From positions 372,001 through 436,000 of the forward strand of contig CAWGPR010000003.1 in the NCBI GenBank assembly GCA_963824475.1: 64,000 nucleotides of DNA, given 5' to 3'. This stretch comes from Roseiarcus sp963824475 (GTDB lineage Bacteria > Pseudomonadota > Alphaproteobacteria > Rhizobiales > Beijerinckiaceae). The notes beneath the pieces are model-generated. The model was not told the DNA's origin. It did not search any database and saw only the letters and a program-made list of their open reading frames with translations. Positions 52,668 to 61,087 of the stretch are shown here, piece after piece; the stretch's first letter is position 1; each line of letters opens with the position of its first letter. A program made the position numbers and the translations under genes.

Positions 52668-54824
52668 TTACGTGGGAACGCGCTGGCAGTAGCCAAGGCG
52701 TTTGTTGAGCTGCTCAATCAACTCTTGCGCGGCCTCAGGGATGACGGCGCCAGGGGGGAATATCGCGTCCACGCCCGCCTCACGGAGGGATGCGAAGTCC
52801 TGTTGCGGGATGACGCCGCCAACGACGATCATTGTCTTTTCAAGACCGAGCTTGCCGAGCGCCCTCTTCAAAGCCGGCACGAGCGAAAGGTGCCCGCCGG
52901 CCAATGATGAAACTCCAACGATGTGGGCCTGCCCTTTGGCCGCAAGCGCCGCCACTTCCTCAGGCGTTGCAAACAGAGGTCCAATTTCGACGTCGAAACC
53001 GAGATCCGCGAACGCCGAGGCAATGATCTTCTGCCCGCGATCGTGCCCGTCCTGTCCCATCTTGGCGACCAGAATCCGCGGAGCGCGACCCTCGTTCTCG
53101 GCGAACGCGCGGGTCATCGCGATCACGCGGTCATTGGCCTGCGCGTCCGGTCCAGCCTCCGAGAGGTAGACGCCGGAGATGACGCGGGCTTCCGCAACGT
53201 GACGACCGAACGCCTTCTCCAGGGCCAGGGAGATCTCGCCAACCGTTGCCTTCGCCCGCGCCGCCTCGACGGAAAGTTGCAAGAGATTGGCCTGGCCTCG
53301 CGCGCCTTCGGTGAGCGCAGTCAACGCCGCCTGCGTCGCCTTCTCGTCCCGCTCGGCGCGGAGGCGCTGAAGCTTTTCGATTTGCCGCGCGCGCACCGCC
53401 GCGGCGTCGACTTTCAGCACGCCAATGTCTCGCTCGACCGTCGGCGCGTAGATGTTGACGCCGATCACGGTCTGGCGGCCGGAATCGATGCGCGCCTGCG
53501 TACGCGCCGCCGCCTCTTCAATGCGGCGCTTGGGCACCCCGCTCTCGATCGCCTTCGCCATCCCGCCGAGGCCTTCGATCTCGTCGATATGGCCCTGCGC
53601 CCGCGCGGCCAGTTCGGCGGTAAGGCGTTCCACATAATAGGAGCCGCCCCAGGGATCGATGACCCGCGTCGTTCCGGTCTCCTCAATCAGGAAAAGTTGA
53701 GTGTTGCGGGCAATACGAGCCGAGAAGGGCGTTGGCAGCGCCAGGGCCTCATCGAGCGCGTTGGTGTGCAGCGACTGCGTATGCCCCCGCGTGGCGGCCA
53801 TCGCCTCGATTTGCGTGCGCACGATATTGTTGAAGGGGTCTTGTGCGGTCAGGGACCAGCCGGAAGTCTGGCAATGGGCCCGCAAAGCGAGCGACCTGTC
53901 CAATCTCGGCCCGAAGGGCTTGACGATGCCCGCCCAGAGCTTGCGCGCGGCGCGCAGCTTGGCGACTTCCATGAAAAAATTCATGCCAATCGCCCAGAAG
54001 AACGACAGCCGCGGGGCAAACGCATCGACGCCCAATCCAGCGGCGACGCCGGCGCGCAAATATTCGATTCCGTCGGCGAGCGTGTAGGCGAGCTCAAGAT
54101 CCTGCGTCGCTCCCGCCTCCTGCATGTGATAGCCGGAGATCGAAATCGAGTTGAACTTCGGCATATTCGCCGCGGTGAAGGCGAAAATATCGGCGACGAT
54201 CCGCATCGAGGCTGCGGGCGGATAAATATAGGTGTTGCGGACCATGAACTCTTTCAGAATATCATTCTGAATGGTCCCCGAGAGCGCCGCCATCGGCACG
54301 CCCTGTTCCTCGGCGGCGACAATGAACAACGCCATCACCGGCAGCACTGCGCCGTTCATCGTCATCGAGACGCTGATCGAATTGAGCGGGATGCCGGAAA
54401 ATAGCGCACGCATATCATAGATTGAATCGATCGCGACGCCCGCCATCCCGACGTCGCCCGCTACGCGCGGATGGTCCGAGTCGTAGCCGCGATGCGTCGC
54501 CAGATCGAAGGCGACGGACAGGCCCTTCTGACCCGCGGCGAGATTGGCGCGATAGAAGGCGTTCGATTCCTCCGCGGTCGAGAAGCCGGCGTATTGTCGC
54601 ACGGTCCAGGGCTGCGTGAGGTACATCGTCGGATATGGACCCCGCAAAAAGGGCGGGAGCCCGGGCCACTCACTCGAGAGGTCGACGCCGTTGCGATCGT
54701 CCGGTCCGTAGATCGACTTGACTTCGATACCCTCGGGCGTCGCCCACATTCGCGATGCTCCCGCATCGACCTGCTTCGATGGAGCCACGAATGGGACGTC
54801 CGAGAAGTCGGGGATTTGGGTCAT
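52668..54824 (-). CDS. mutB: Methylmalonyl-CoA mutase, catalytic large subunit
   Basis: Adenosylcobalamin-dependent isomerase between methylmalonyl-CoA and succinyl-CoA (718 residues; also called scpA/bhbA). The TIM-barrel domain shows GYDSDHPRVAGDVGMAGVAI, SVSMTMNGAVLPVMALFIVA and FNSISISGYHMQEAGATQDL. The C-terminal B12 domain has LVAKMGQDGHDRGQKIIASA with the cobalt-ligating His in DGHDRG, then HIVGVSSLAGGHLSLVPALK. Downstream partner of mutA with 167 bases between them, within which a hairpin repeat lies. Confidence 0.97.
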   Translation of the reverse strand: MTQIPDFSDVPFVAPSKQVDAGASRMWATPEGIEVKSIYGPDDRNGVDLSSEWPGLPPFLRGPYPTMYLTQPWTVRQYAGFSTAEESNAFYRANLAAGQKGLSVAFDLATHRGYDSDHPRVAGDVGMAGVAIDSIYDMRALFSGIPLNSISVSMTMNGAVLPVMALFIVAAEEQGVPMAALSGTIQNDILKEFMVRNTYIYPPAASMRIVADIFAFTAANMPKFNSISISGYHMQEAGATQDLELAYTLADGIEYLRAGVAAGLGVDAFAPRLSFFWAIGMNFFMEVAKLRAARKLWAGIVKPFGPRLDRSLALRAHCQTSGWSLTAQDPFNNIVRTQIEAMAATRGHTQSLHTNALDEALALPTPFSARIARNTQLFLIEETGTTRVIDPWGGSYYVERLTAELAARAQGHIDEIEGLGGMAKAIESGVPKRRIEEAAARTQARIDSGRQTVIGVNIYAPTVERDIGVLKVDAAAVRARQIEKLQRLRAERDEKATQAALTALTEGARGQANLLQLSVEAARAKATVGEISLALEKAFGRHVAEARVISGVYLSEAGPDAQANDRVIAMTRAFAENEGRAPRILVAKMGQDGHDRGQKIIASAFADLGFDVEIGPLFATPEEVAALAAKGQAHIVGVSSLAGGHLSLVPALKRALGKLGLEKTMIVVGGVIPQQDFASLREAGVDAIFPPGAVIPEAAQELIEQLNKRLGYCQRVPT

Positions 54825-54944
54825 GACGTCATCATTCCTGCGCCTTTTCGAGCAGATTGCAATTCCGTCGAATGGGACCTGTTGACGCGGCTCGTCTGAC
54901 GGAGAGCGTCTTTCCGGACGCCCTTTGGACCGCGCCAGCCGCGC

Positions 54945-54996
54945 CTTGTAGACGCGGTCGCCGACCGCGTCGCCGCGCTCATCGAGCGCGGCTACA
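54945..54996 (+). repeat. Double-hairpin palindromic repeat, copy B
   Basis: TTGTAG...CTACAA outer arms enclose two hairpins, GCGGTCGCCGACCGC and CCGCGCTCATCGAGCGCGG. It matches the repeat at 13363-13417 in order and spacing, with base changes that keep pairing. It begins inside the last codons or stop of mutA (stop at 54992) and lies between mutA and mutB, where it could modulate relative expression. Confidence 0.65.
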
Positions 54997-56827
54997 ATTG
55001 TACGCCAATGCGGGCATAGAGCCGCCGCAGCGTCGCGACAGCGTCTCCTCCGGCGAAAATGAAATCATCGACGCCTGCGGCGCGCAATGCTTGCTCGAAT
55101 TCCCCCGGCCGGCCAGCAAGCGCGACGCCCTTCACGCCCAAAGCCTTGAACGCCTTCGCGAAGGCATCCGCCTGTCCTGCGTAGGCGTCGTCGGTCCCGC
55201 AGAGGCAAACGAGCGGCGCGCCGCTCGCTCTCAGGCGCTCGACTGCCTCTTCAGCTGTCGCGGCTTCGCCATCATAGATAGCCTCGAAACCACCTGCCTC
55301 CAGCCATTCGCGCATGAACGCGACGCGGCGCCGATGCTTGGATTCTGCCCCCAACGCGGCGAGATAAACTTTCGGCCGCGCGCTGGTGCGCTGAAGAAAC
55401 GCGTCGGAAAGATCGCGCGAGCGCTCAAACGGCTCGGCGAGCCGAATTGGCTTGAGGCCGCTCTCCGCAAAAGCAAACGCCTCGCGCTCAGGCGCGCCAA
55501 CAGCAACCTCGACCGGCCGCTCGGCGAGATCGGCGTGCGCGCTGACGCCGGTGATCGGCGTCTTCAATTGAGCGACGTTCTTCGCCAGCGCCGCCGCGCC
55601 GGCGGCGACCTGTCGTTGGAAGGCGCCGGTCGCGAGCGCCGACGGCAAGCCGCCCTCAGCCTCGATCTCCTGAAAGAGCCGCCAGGCGTTATCGCAAAGC
55701 GCCTTGGTCAGCGCCTCGAACGCTCCGGCGCCGGCAGCGGGGTCGGCGACATATCCGAGGTTGGATTCGCGCAAAAGAATGAGCTGGACGTTGCGGGCAA
55801 GACGTCGCGCGAGGCTGTCGGGAAGCCCGACGGCTAGAGTATGCGGCAACACGCTGACGCTGTCAGCGCCGCCGAGGCCGGCCGAGAACGCCGCCGTCGC
55901 GCCGCGCATGACATTCACATAAGGATCGCGCGTCGTCATCATGCGCCAGGCGCTCTCGGCCTGCACATGGGCCGCGCGAGGCTCAAGGCCGCAGGCTTCC
56001 TCAACGCGCGACCAGGCAACGCGCAACGCGCGGAATTTCGACAATGTCGCCAATTCATCCGCGTCGGCCGCGAGCCGGAACGCGATCAGCGTTTGGGCCT
56101 CGCCAGGCGGCGCCCCCGATCCTTCTAGCAGCCGCAACAAGCTGACTGCGCCGGCAAGCGCAAAGGCAAGCTCTTGCGCCGGGCTCCCGCCGGCCGCATG
56201 GACGGCGCGCGCGTCGGCAACCAAGAACGGCCCGTGGAAGCCCTTGCCCCGTAGTTCAAGCGCGGTTTCGACATGGCGCGTCGCTTGAGCGCTCCAATCA
56301 GACGGGAACGGTCCGCGCGCCGAGACCGCGAAAGGATCGAGCCCGAACGCGACCGCGCAGTCCTGAGGCTTTGCGCCCGAGCGCTCGACAAGTGCGCCAA
56401 AACGAAGCGCCTGGTCGGGGCCGTCGGGCCCAAGGTCGAGTTCGAAATTCGCCCCTGCATCGAAACGGATCCCATCGAAGGCGTTGTGAAGCGAGGCCGA
56501 ATCGAATCGTCTGAGGCCAAAACCGTAGGCGCCGAGCGCGCCGGAAAACACGATCTGCAGACCGTCCGCTCCATTGGCGAGGTCGTCGAGCGCCTGGGCG
56601 TTGGCCTCGTGGGCGTCAGGATGGTCGAGTCGCGCGATGACGCGCCAAGGACCCCCAGGTCGGATAGCCCTTGGGCCTTCCGCTGGCGGATAGACGGGTT
56701 CGATCCGAACGCCATCCGCGGTCTGGGACACAAGCGATTCGAGAGCCGCTCCGTTGAGCGCCGCCTCAGCGACTCTACGCCAATCGGCTTCGGTATAAGC
56801 GGGAAAAAGGCTTGCGACCGCGCCCAA
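54992..56827 (-). CDS. mutA: Methylmalonyl-CoA mutase, small (non-catalytic) subunit
   Basis: A 611-residue protein with the mutase barrel but without the B12 His motif: the C-terminal domain reads VYLAALGAESKHRRRVAFMR where DGHDRG would occur in MutB. This is typical of the small subunit of heterodimeric bacterial enzymes. The TTG start at 56827 follows a weak GGGG. It begins 11 bases after the DUF2267-like gene ends, implying an operon DUF2267-mutA-mutB. Confidence 0.93.
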   Translation of the reverse strand: MGAVASLFPAYTEADWRRVAEAALNGAALESLVSQTADGVRIEPVYPPAEGPRAIRPGGPWRVIARLDHPDAHEANAQALDDLANGADGLQIVFSGALGAYGFGLRRFDSASLHNAFDGIRFDAGANFELDLGPDGPDQALRFGALVERSGAKPQDCAVAFGLDPFAVSARGPFPSDWSAQATRHVETALELRGKGFHGPFLVADARAVHAAGGSPAQELAFALAGAVSLLRLLEGSGAPPGEAQTLIAFRLAADADELATLSKFRALRVAWSRVEEACGLEPRAAHVQAESAWRMMTTRDPYVNVMRGATAAFSAGLGGADSVSVLPHTLAVGLPDSLARRLARNVQLILLRESNLGYVADPAAGAGAFEALTKALCDNAWRLFQEIEAEGGLPSALATGAFQRQVAAGAAALAKNVAQLKTPITGVSAHADLAERPVEVAVGAPEREAFAFAESGLKPIRLAEPFERSRDLSDAFLQRTSARPKVYLAALGAESKHRRRVAFMREWLEAGGFEAIYDGEAATAEEAVERLRASGAPLVCLCGTDDAYAGQADAFAKAFKALGVKGVALAGRPGEFEQALRAAGVDDFIFAGGDAVATLRRLYARIGVQL

Positions 56828-56838
56828 CGCCGACCCCG

Positions 56839-57246
56839 CTAGATGAACTGGGAAAGCCCGGGAATCGACGCGGAGATTTCGCCTACAACTTGATCGCCTG
56901 CGACCTCGCGCGCATAGGCGAAGACTTCCTTGCCCAGCGTCTGGATCTGCTCCATGTCGAGGCCCAGACTTAACAATTCCGAGCCGAGCGCCATAAGCCC
57001 ACCGCCGCCCATCGCCCCGGCGGCGACCCCCATCAGGCCCTTCAGGTCACCGCCCATGCCTTCGCCGCCGGTTTTCGTGCTCGAAGCAATAATGGAGGGA
57101 AAAGCTGGCGCTTTGTCGAACAGATCCTTAACGGCTTCCTTTGGCGCCTCGCGCTGGATGAAATCGCCTATCAACGCGACCGCCTTGCGGGCGACGTCCG
57201 GGCTCAAGTCCGCAGCGGTCGCGACGCGGGCTATTAGGTTCTCCAT
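56839..57246 (-). CDS. DUF2267/DUF2780-like protein
   Basis: A 135-residue helical protein: MENLIARVATAADLSPDVAR, KAVALIGDFIQREAPKEAVK, DLFDKAPAFPSIIASS, then Gly-rich GEGMGGDLKGLMGVAAGAMG GGGLMALG (two parts) and VFAYAREVAGDQVVGEISAS. ATG 57246 follows AAGGAG. The helical repeats with a Gly-rich hinge match small DUF2267-type proteins of unknown function. Probably first gene of the mutase operon. Confidence 0.78.
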   Translation of the reverse strand: MENLIARVATAADLSPDVARKAVALIGDFIQREAPKEAVKDLFDKAPAFPSIIASSTKTGGEGMGGDLKGLMGVAAGAMGGGGLMALGSELLSLGLDMEQIQTLGKEVFAYAREVAGDQVVGEISASIPGLSQFI

Positions 57247-58042
57247 TTGAGGCTCCTTGGCCGTGCGGAAAAGGCCCGCATCGATTATTTCCCCGCTTGC
57301 GGGGCCGAAATCAAGGAGTTCCTTGGAGCCCTCGGCGGTTCGATCGAACCGCCGGCGGATCCATGAAATCAGAAAATTAAGAAAAGCCTTCCCTTTGTTA
57401 GAAACACCAGCTATGATGGCCAGATCGGCCGAAAGCCGAGACCCTATGTCCAACCCTTCCGAGGCCGTCAGCCATGGCGAAGATCGTCCGCGAGTTCGGC
57501 CGTTGATACGGGCGTCATGCCCAGATTTCGCCGACACGCCAGAGGTCGGAAGGAAAATTCGCGCTAAGGCCTTGAAATCGCTCGGTTGGTGGAAGGAAAA
57601 TGAAGCTTGGCGGCCTTCCCTTCCGCGGTCCTGGCAGGGATTTTCGCGCATTTCGCGGGCAAAGGACGCCTGTTTGCGCTCGCAAACGGAGCGGTTTCGC
57701 CATCGGCCGCCGGCGGCGGTCGGAACATCGATCAGAACGCTTGGCCGACTCGGTCGATTGTGGCGCCGCACAATCTTCAAGCCATGATTTTGTCACATAT
57801 GTAAATCCGCATTAACAACCTTTCTAAGGCCCGCAGTCCCGAAATCTCCCTCTTCTCAGCCCTCACTCCCTAATATCATATACCTGATGCGCCGCTTAGC
57901 GGTCGGCTAGGGCTCGTCGGCTGGAAGCGAGAAATGCATTTAAAGCATGCCTGTGCTTCTGATCCCGCGCCTACCATTGAGCGTCATGGAAGCTTATGTT
58001 GCGGTGCGGTAGGACCAGCGCCTGCCGGAAAAGGAGTAAAAT
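57247..58042. other. Intergenic stretch between the mutA operon and the DUF1127 gene
   Basis: About 800 bases. Reading frames exist on both strands but none has a recognisable domain or a good ribosome binding site. The 3' part (57790-57890) is AT-richer and probably contains the DUF1127 promoter. I see nothing else to support. Confidence 0.4.
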
Positions 58043-58213
58043 ATGACCTCTCTCAAGACGATTTCGGAGAAGCTGACCGCTTGGCGCCGGTATCGCGAGG
58101 CGGTGCGTGAGTTGTCCCAGCTTTCTGACCGCGAGCTGGACGATATCGGCATTCGTCGCGGCGATATCGAATACATCGTGCGTCGTTCCGTCGTGGGCAA
58201 GGCTTCGGCCTGA
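58043..58213 (+). CDS. DUF1127 domain protein (YjiS-like)
   Basis: A 56-residue protein with AAAGGAGT before its ATG: LTAWRRYREAVRELSQLSDR then ELDDIGIRRGDIEYIVRRSV, the complete DUF1127 motif (Lxxlxxrel.DiGixRxdI). Such short Arg-rich proteins can bind RNA in some alphaproteobacteria, acting with CcaF1-type small proteins in sRNA turnover. A GC-rich hairpin follows the stop. Confidence 0.92.
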   Translation: MTSLKTISEKLTAWRRYREAVRELSQLSDRELDDIGIRRGDIEYIVRRSVVGKASA

Positions 58214-58235
58214 TTTCCAAGTCCTGACAAGCCGA

Positions 58236-58261
58236 GACGCGCCGCTTTAAGGCGGCGCGTC
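58236..58261 (+). terminator. GC-rich hairpin after the DUF1127 gene
   Basis: A 10-base stem, GACGCGCCGC (58236-58245) and GCGGCGCGTC (58252-58261), with a six-base loop. It is not followed by a T run, so it could be a stabilising or processing hairpin, or a weak terminator between the DUF1127 gene and trmFO. Confidence 0.55.
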
Positions 58262-58351
58262 GGCCCAGGGCGGGGGCCCCAAACCGATCCGTGATTATTA
58301 CGGCCAGAAAATGCGTTGACGATGGCGCGAAGCTTTGTGACAAGCTCGCCC

Positions 58352-59764
58352 ATGCGTCCGATCCACATCATTGGCGGAGGACTGGCCGGCTCGGAAGCCG
58401 CATGGCAGGCGGCGAATTCCGGGATCCCGGTGGTCCTGCATGAAATGCGGCCTGTCCGAGCGACGGCCGCGCACCGGACCCCTCATCTGGCGGAACTCGT
58501 TTGCTCGAATTCCTTCCGATCCGACGACGCCTCGACCAACGCAGTCGGGATCTTGCATCGCGAGATGCGCGTCCTCGGCTCGATCGTCCTTCAAAGCGCC
58601 GATGCGCACCAGGTGCCGGCCGGAGGCGCGCTCGCGGTTGATCGCGACGGCTTCTCGCAAGCCGTCGAGGCCGCCCTTCTCAGTCATCCGCTTGTTACCG
58701 TCGACCGCGACGAGATCGCCGGCCTGCCGCCGGAGGACTGGGATAATGTGATTGTCGCGACCGGCCCGCTCACGTCCGCGGCGCTGGCCGAGGCGATCGG
58801 CCGGCTGACGGGCGAAGGAGCGCTCGCCTTTTTCGACGCGATCGCGCCAATCGTCCATCATCATTCGATCAATATGGACGTGGCGTGGATGCAGTCGCGC
58901 TACGACAAGGAAGGGCCGGCCGGCGCCGCCGGGGCCTATGTCAACTGTCCGATGAGCCGCGATCAGTATGACGCCTTCATTGACGCGCTGCTCGAGGCGG
59001 AAAAGACCGAGTTTCGCGAATTCGAGGGCACGCCCTATTTCGACGGCTGCCTGCCGATCGAGGTTATGGCCGAGCGCGGGCGCGAGACCTTGCGCCACGG
59101 ACCGATGAAGCCGTTCGGCCTCACCAACGCCCATGACCCGAAGGTCAAGCCCTACGCTGTCGTCCAGCTCAGGCAGGACAATGCGCTCGGCACGCTCTTC
59201 AACATGGTCGGCTTCCAGACCAAGCTCAAATACGGCGAGCAGAGCCGCATCTTCCGCATGATCCCGGGGCTCGAAGGGGCGGAGTTCGCAAGGCTCGGCG
59301 GCATGCACCGCAACACCTATCTCAATTCGCCTCGCCTGCTCGACGCGCGTCTGCGCCTGAAGCGCTCGCCCCGCCTCCGGTTCGCAGGCCAGATCACCGG
59401 TTGCGAGGGCTATGTTGAAAGCGCCGCGGTCGGCCTCATCGCCGGGCGCTTCGCCGCCGCGGAACGGCTAGGCCACGAGCTTGAGCCGCCCCCTCCGACG
59501 ACCGCAATCGGCGCGCTCCTCAACCACATCACCGGCGGGCATATCGAATTGATCGACGCCGGCCCGCGCTCGTTTCAGCCGATGAACGTCAATTTCGGCC
59601 TCTTTCCCCCGATCGCCGAGCCGCGGTTCGACGAGGCCGGAAAGCGTCTGCCAGGGCCGGAGCGCGGGCTCGCCCGCAAGCGGGCGCTCTCGGCCCGCGC
59701 TGAGCGCGACCTGGCGCGATGGATGGAGGGGGCGCGCGAGCGGACGCCGTTTGCGGCGGCTTAG
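58352..59764 (+). CDS. trmFO: Methylenetetrahydrofolate-tRNA-(uracil-5-)-methyltransferase TrmFO
   Basis: A flavoprotein forming T54 (ribothymidine) in tRNA with methylene-THF as carbon donor. ATG 58352 starts MRPIHIIGGGLAGSEAAWQA with the FAD-binding motif. CSNSFRSDDASTNAVGILHR includes the catalytic-type Cys; further signatures are PYFDGCLPIEVMAERGRETL, AVVQLRQDNALGTLFNMVGF, RNTYLNSPRLLDARLRLK and RFAGQITGCEGYVESAAVGL. An earlier ATG (58322) is possible. Length about 470 is normal. Confidence 0.96.
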   Translation: MRPIHIIGGGLAGSEAAWQAANSGIPVVLHEMRPVRATAAHRTPHLAELVCSNSFRSDDASTNAVGILHREMRVLGSIVLQSADAHQVPAGGALAVDRDGFSQAVEAALLSHPLVTVDRDEIAGLPPEDWDNVIVATGPLTSAALAEAIGRLTGEGALAFFDAIAPIVHHHSINMDVAWMQSRYDKEGPAGAAGAYVNCPMSRDQYDAFIDALLEAEKTEFREFEGTPYFDGCLPIEVMAERGRETLRHGPMKPFGLTNAHDPKVKPYAVVQLRQDNALGTLFNMVGFQTKLKYGEQSRIFRMIPGLEGAEFARLGGMHRNTYLNSPRLLDARLRLKRSPRLRFAGQITGCEGYVESAAVGLIAGRFAAAERLGHELEPPPPTTAIGALLNHITGGHIELIDAGPRSFQPMNVNFGLFPPIAEPRFDEAGKRLPGPERGLARKRALSARAERDLARWMEGARERTPFAAA

Positions 59765-60096
59765 GGCCGGCCCGCGAAATTATACGCGCGGGCCCGGTGT
59801 ACGATTTTGCGCGCGACTCAAGGTTTTCAGTCGCTTAAGCTCATTTTTCTGCAACTCGAAACGGCGCAGCAGCGCTCGTCGCCGGGCGTCGGCTGATTAG
59901 TACATATGTGAGCCGTTCTAATAGAAGCTCGGCCGCGCCGGCATGGACGGCGCCAGCAGATGCCCTTGTCGCAACTGCCCGAATGGAGCAGATTGCAATA
60001 TAAGCAGACGGCGCGCGGCGAACGCCGCGTTCTGCAAGGTTCGCGAACATGCGGATAGGCGCGTTCGAACGCCGCGCAACGAACCGGAGGGGCGCC
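59765..60096. other. Intergenic stretch upstream of the CHRD gene
   Basis: No gene is supported. Close to the CHRD start there is a 12-base palindrome GCGTTCGAACGC at 60061-60072 and nearby copies of the sequence AACGCCGCG. A regulatory role is possible but unproven. Confidence 0.4.
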
Positions 60097-61023
60097 ATGA
60101 TGAAAATTGCGGGCCGCAGTCTGTTGCCAGCCGTGGCGATCTTGATCGGCGCCGCCGAATTCGCGGCCGCTCAAACGCCGCACGCAGGGATGGCGATGGC
60201 CAAGACCACTCTCCTCGTCGCTCAGCTCGACGCTCGGCAGGTCGTCGGCGGCGCTTCGTCGAGCGCAACGGGGATTGGCGCGTTCCTGCTCGATCCTGCC
60301 ACGCGCACCCTGCGCTACAGCCTGACCTACGAGGGCCTGGAGTTGGGCGGCCCGACGAGCATAATGCTGCGCAATTTTGGCAAGGGCGGGAACGGCGAGG
60401 TCATCAAGACGATCTGCGGCCCTGAGGCCGAACGTTGTCCGAGCGGCGCCGGGGCCACGCTGTCAGGAGCCTTCGATGGCGGCGGCCGTTCGCTCGAAAA
60501 CAGTCTGATCGGCGAATTCGACTCAGGACGCGTCTACGTGGAGATCGTCGGCGCCGACGGCAAGCCGGAAATTCGCGGTCAGCTCGGCCCCAACACCGCT
60601 ATGGTGATGGTCATGAGCTACGTGGCGCATCTCGCGCCGATTGAAGGCTCACAATCGAAGGGCGCCGGCACGGCGGTGGTAAGCGAGACCTACCTGCCCG
60701 GCGGCAAGACGTCGGTCTTCTACGCCGCGACCGTGGCCGACACCTCGAGCGCGCCGACCAACGTCGCGCTCGTCGGGGGGCCTGCGCCGTCGCCCGAGGC
60801 GCTTGCGACGCGCTCGTCGCTGCCGGAGCTTAAACTCAGCCCGTCGCGCAACCGGGAGACCGGCGGGTCGCTGTCTGGCGTTTACGTCGTGAACAACGCG
60901 CTCCCGAACCCGTTGCTCGCATCCCGCCTCATGAGCGCGAACAAGGGTCAATCCGGAATTGTCGTCGCGACGAGCCGCTTCCCGCATGGCGAACTCTACG
61001 GCGCTCTCGTTCCGGTGCGCTGA
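60097..61023 (+). CDS. Exported protein with two CHRD domains
   Basis: A 308-residue protein; ATG 60097 is preceded by GGAGGGG and followed by a signal peptide (LLPAVAILIGAAEFAAA). The first CHRD domain (about 35-165): LVAQLDARQVVGGASSSATG, TLRYSLTYEGLELGGPTSIM, VYVEIVGADGKPEIRGQLGP. The second (about 180-305) shows STxxGKTSVFYAATVADTSS then SGIVVATSRFPHGELYGALV. CHRD folds occur in extracellular proteins, sometimes binding copper or other ligands. The tyrosinase gene follows 64 bases on. Confidence 0.85.
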   Translation: MMKIAGRSLLPAVAILIGAAEFAAAQTPHAGMAMAKTTLLVAQLDARQVVGGASSSATGIGAFLLDPATRTLRYSLTYEGLELGGPTSIMLRNFGKGGNGEVIKTICGPEAERCPSGAGATLSGAFDGGGRSLENSLIGEFDSGRVYVEIVGADGKPEIRGQLGPNTAMVMVMSYVAHLAPIEGSQSKGAGTAVVSETYLPGGKTSVFYAATVADTSSAPTNVALVGGPAPSPEALATRSSLPELKLSPSRNRETGGSLSGVYVVNNALPNPLLASRLMSANKGQSGIVVATSRFPHGELYGALVPVR

Positions 61024-61087
61024 CCGCTGGCCCGAGATTGTCCCGCCCGCATGGGCCGAACGTTATTACAGACCTGGGGGGAACGTT

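Noticed and set aside
54825..57250. Cobalamin riboswitch expected near methylmalonyl-CoA mutase genes
   Set aside because: No B12-box-like sequence or leader structure could be recognised upstream of mutA or mutB.
56839..57780. A 313-residue minus-strand frame extending the DUF2267-like gene upstream
   Set aside because: The first 178 residues show no domain, while ATG 57246 has an ideal AAGGAG site and starts the conserved part.
57600..57804. Small frame MAAFPSAVLAGIFAHFAGKG...
   Set aside because: No ribosome binding site or similarity; overlapping frames on both strands look equally open because of high GC.
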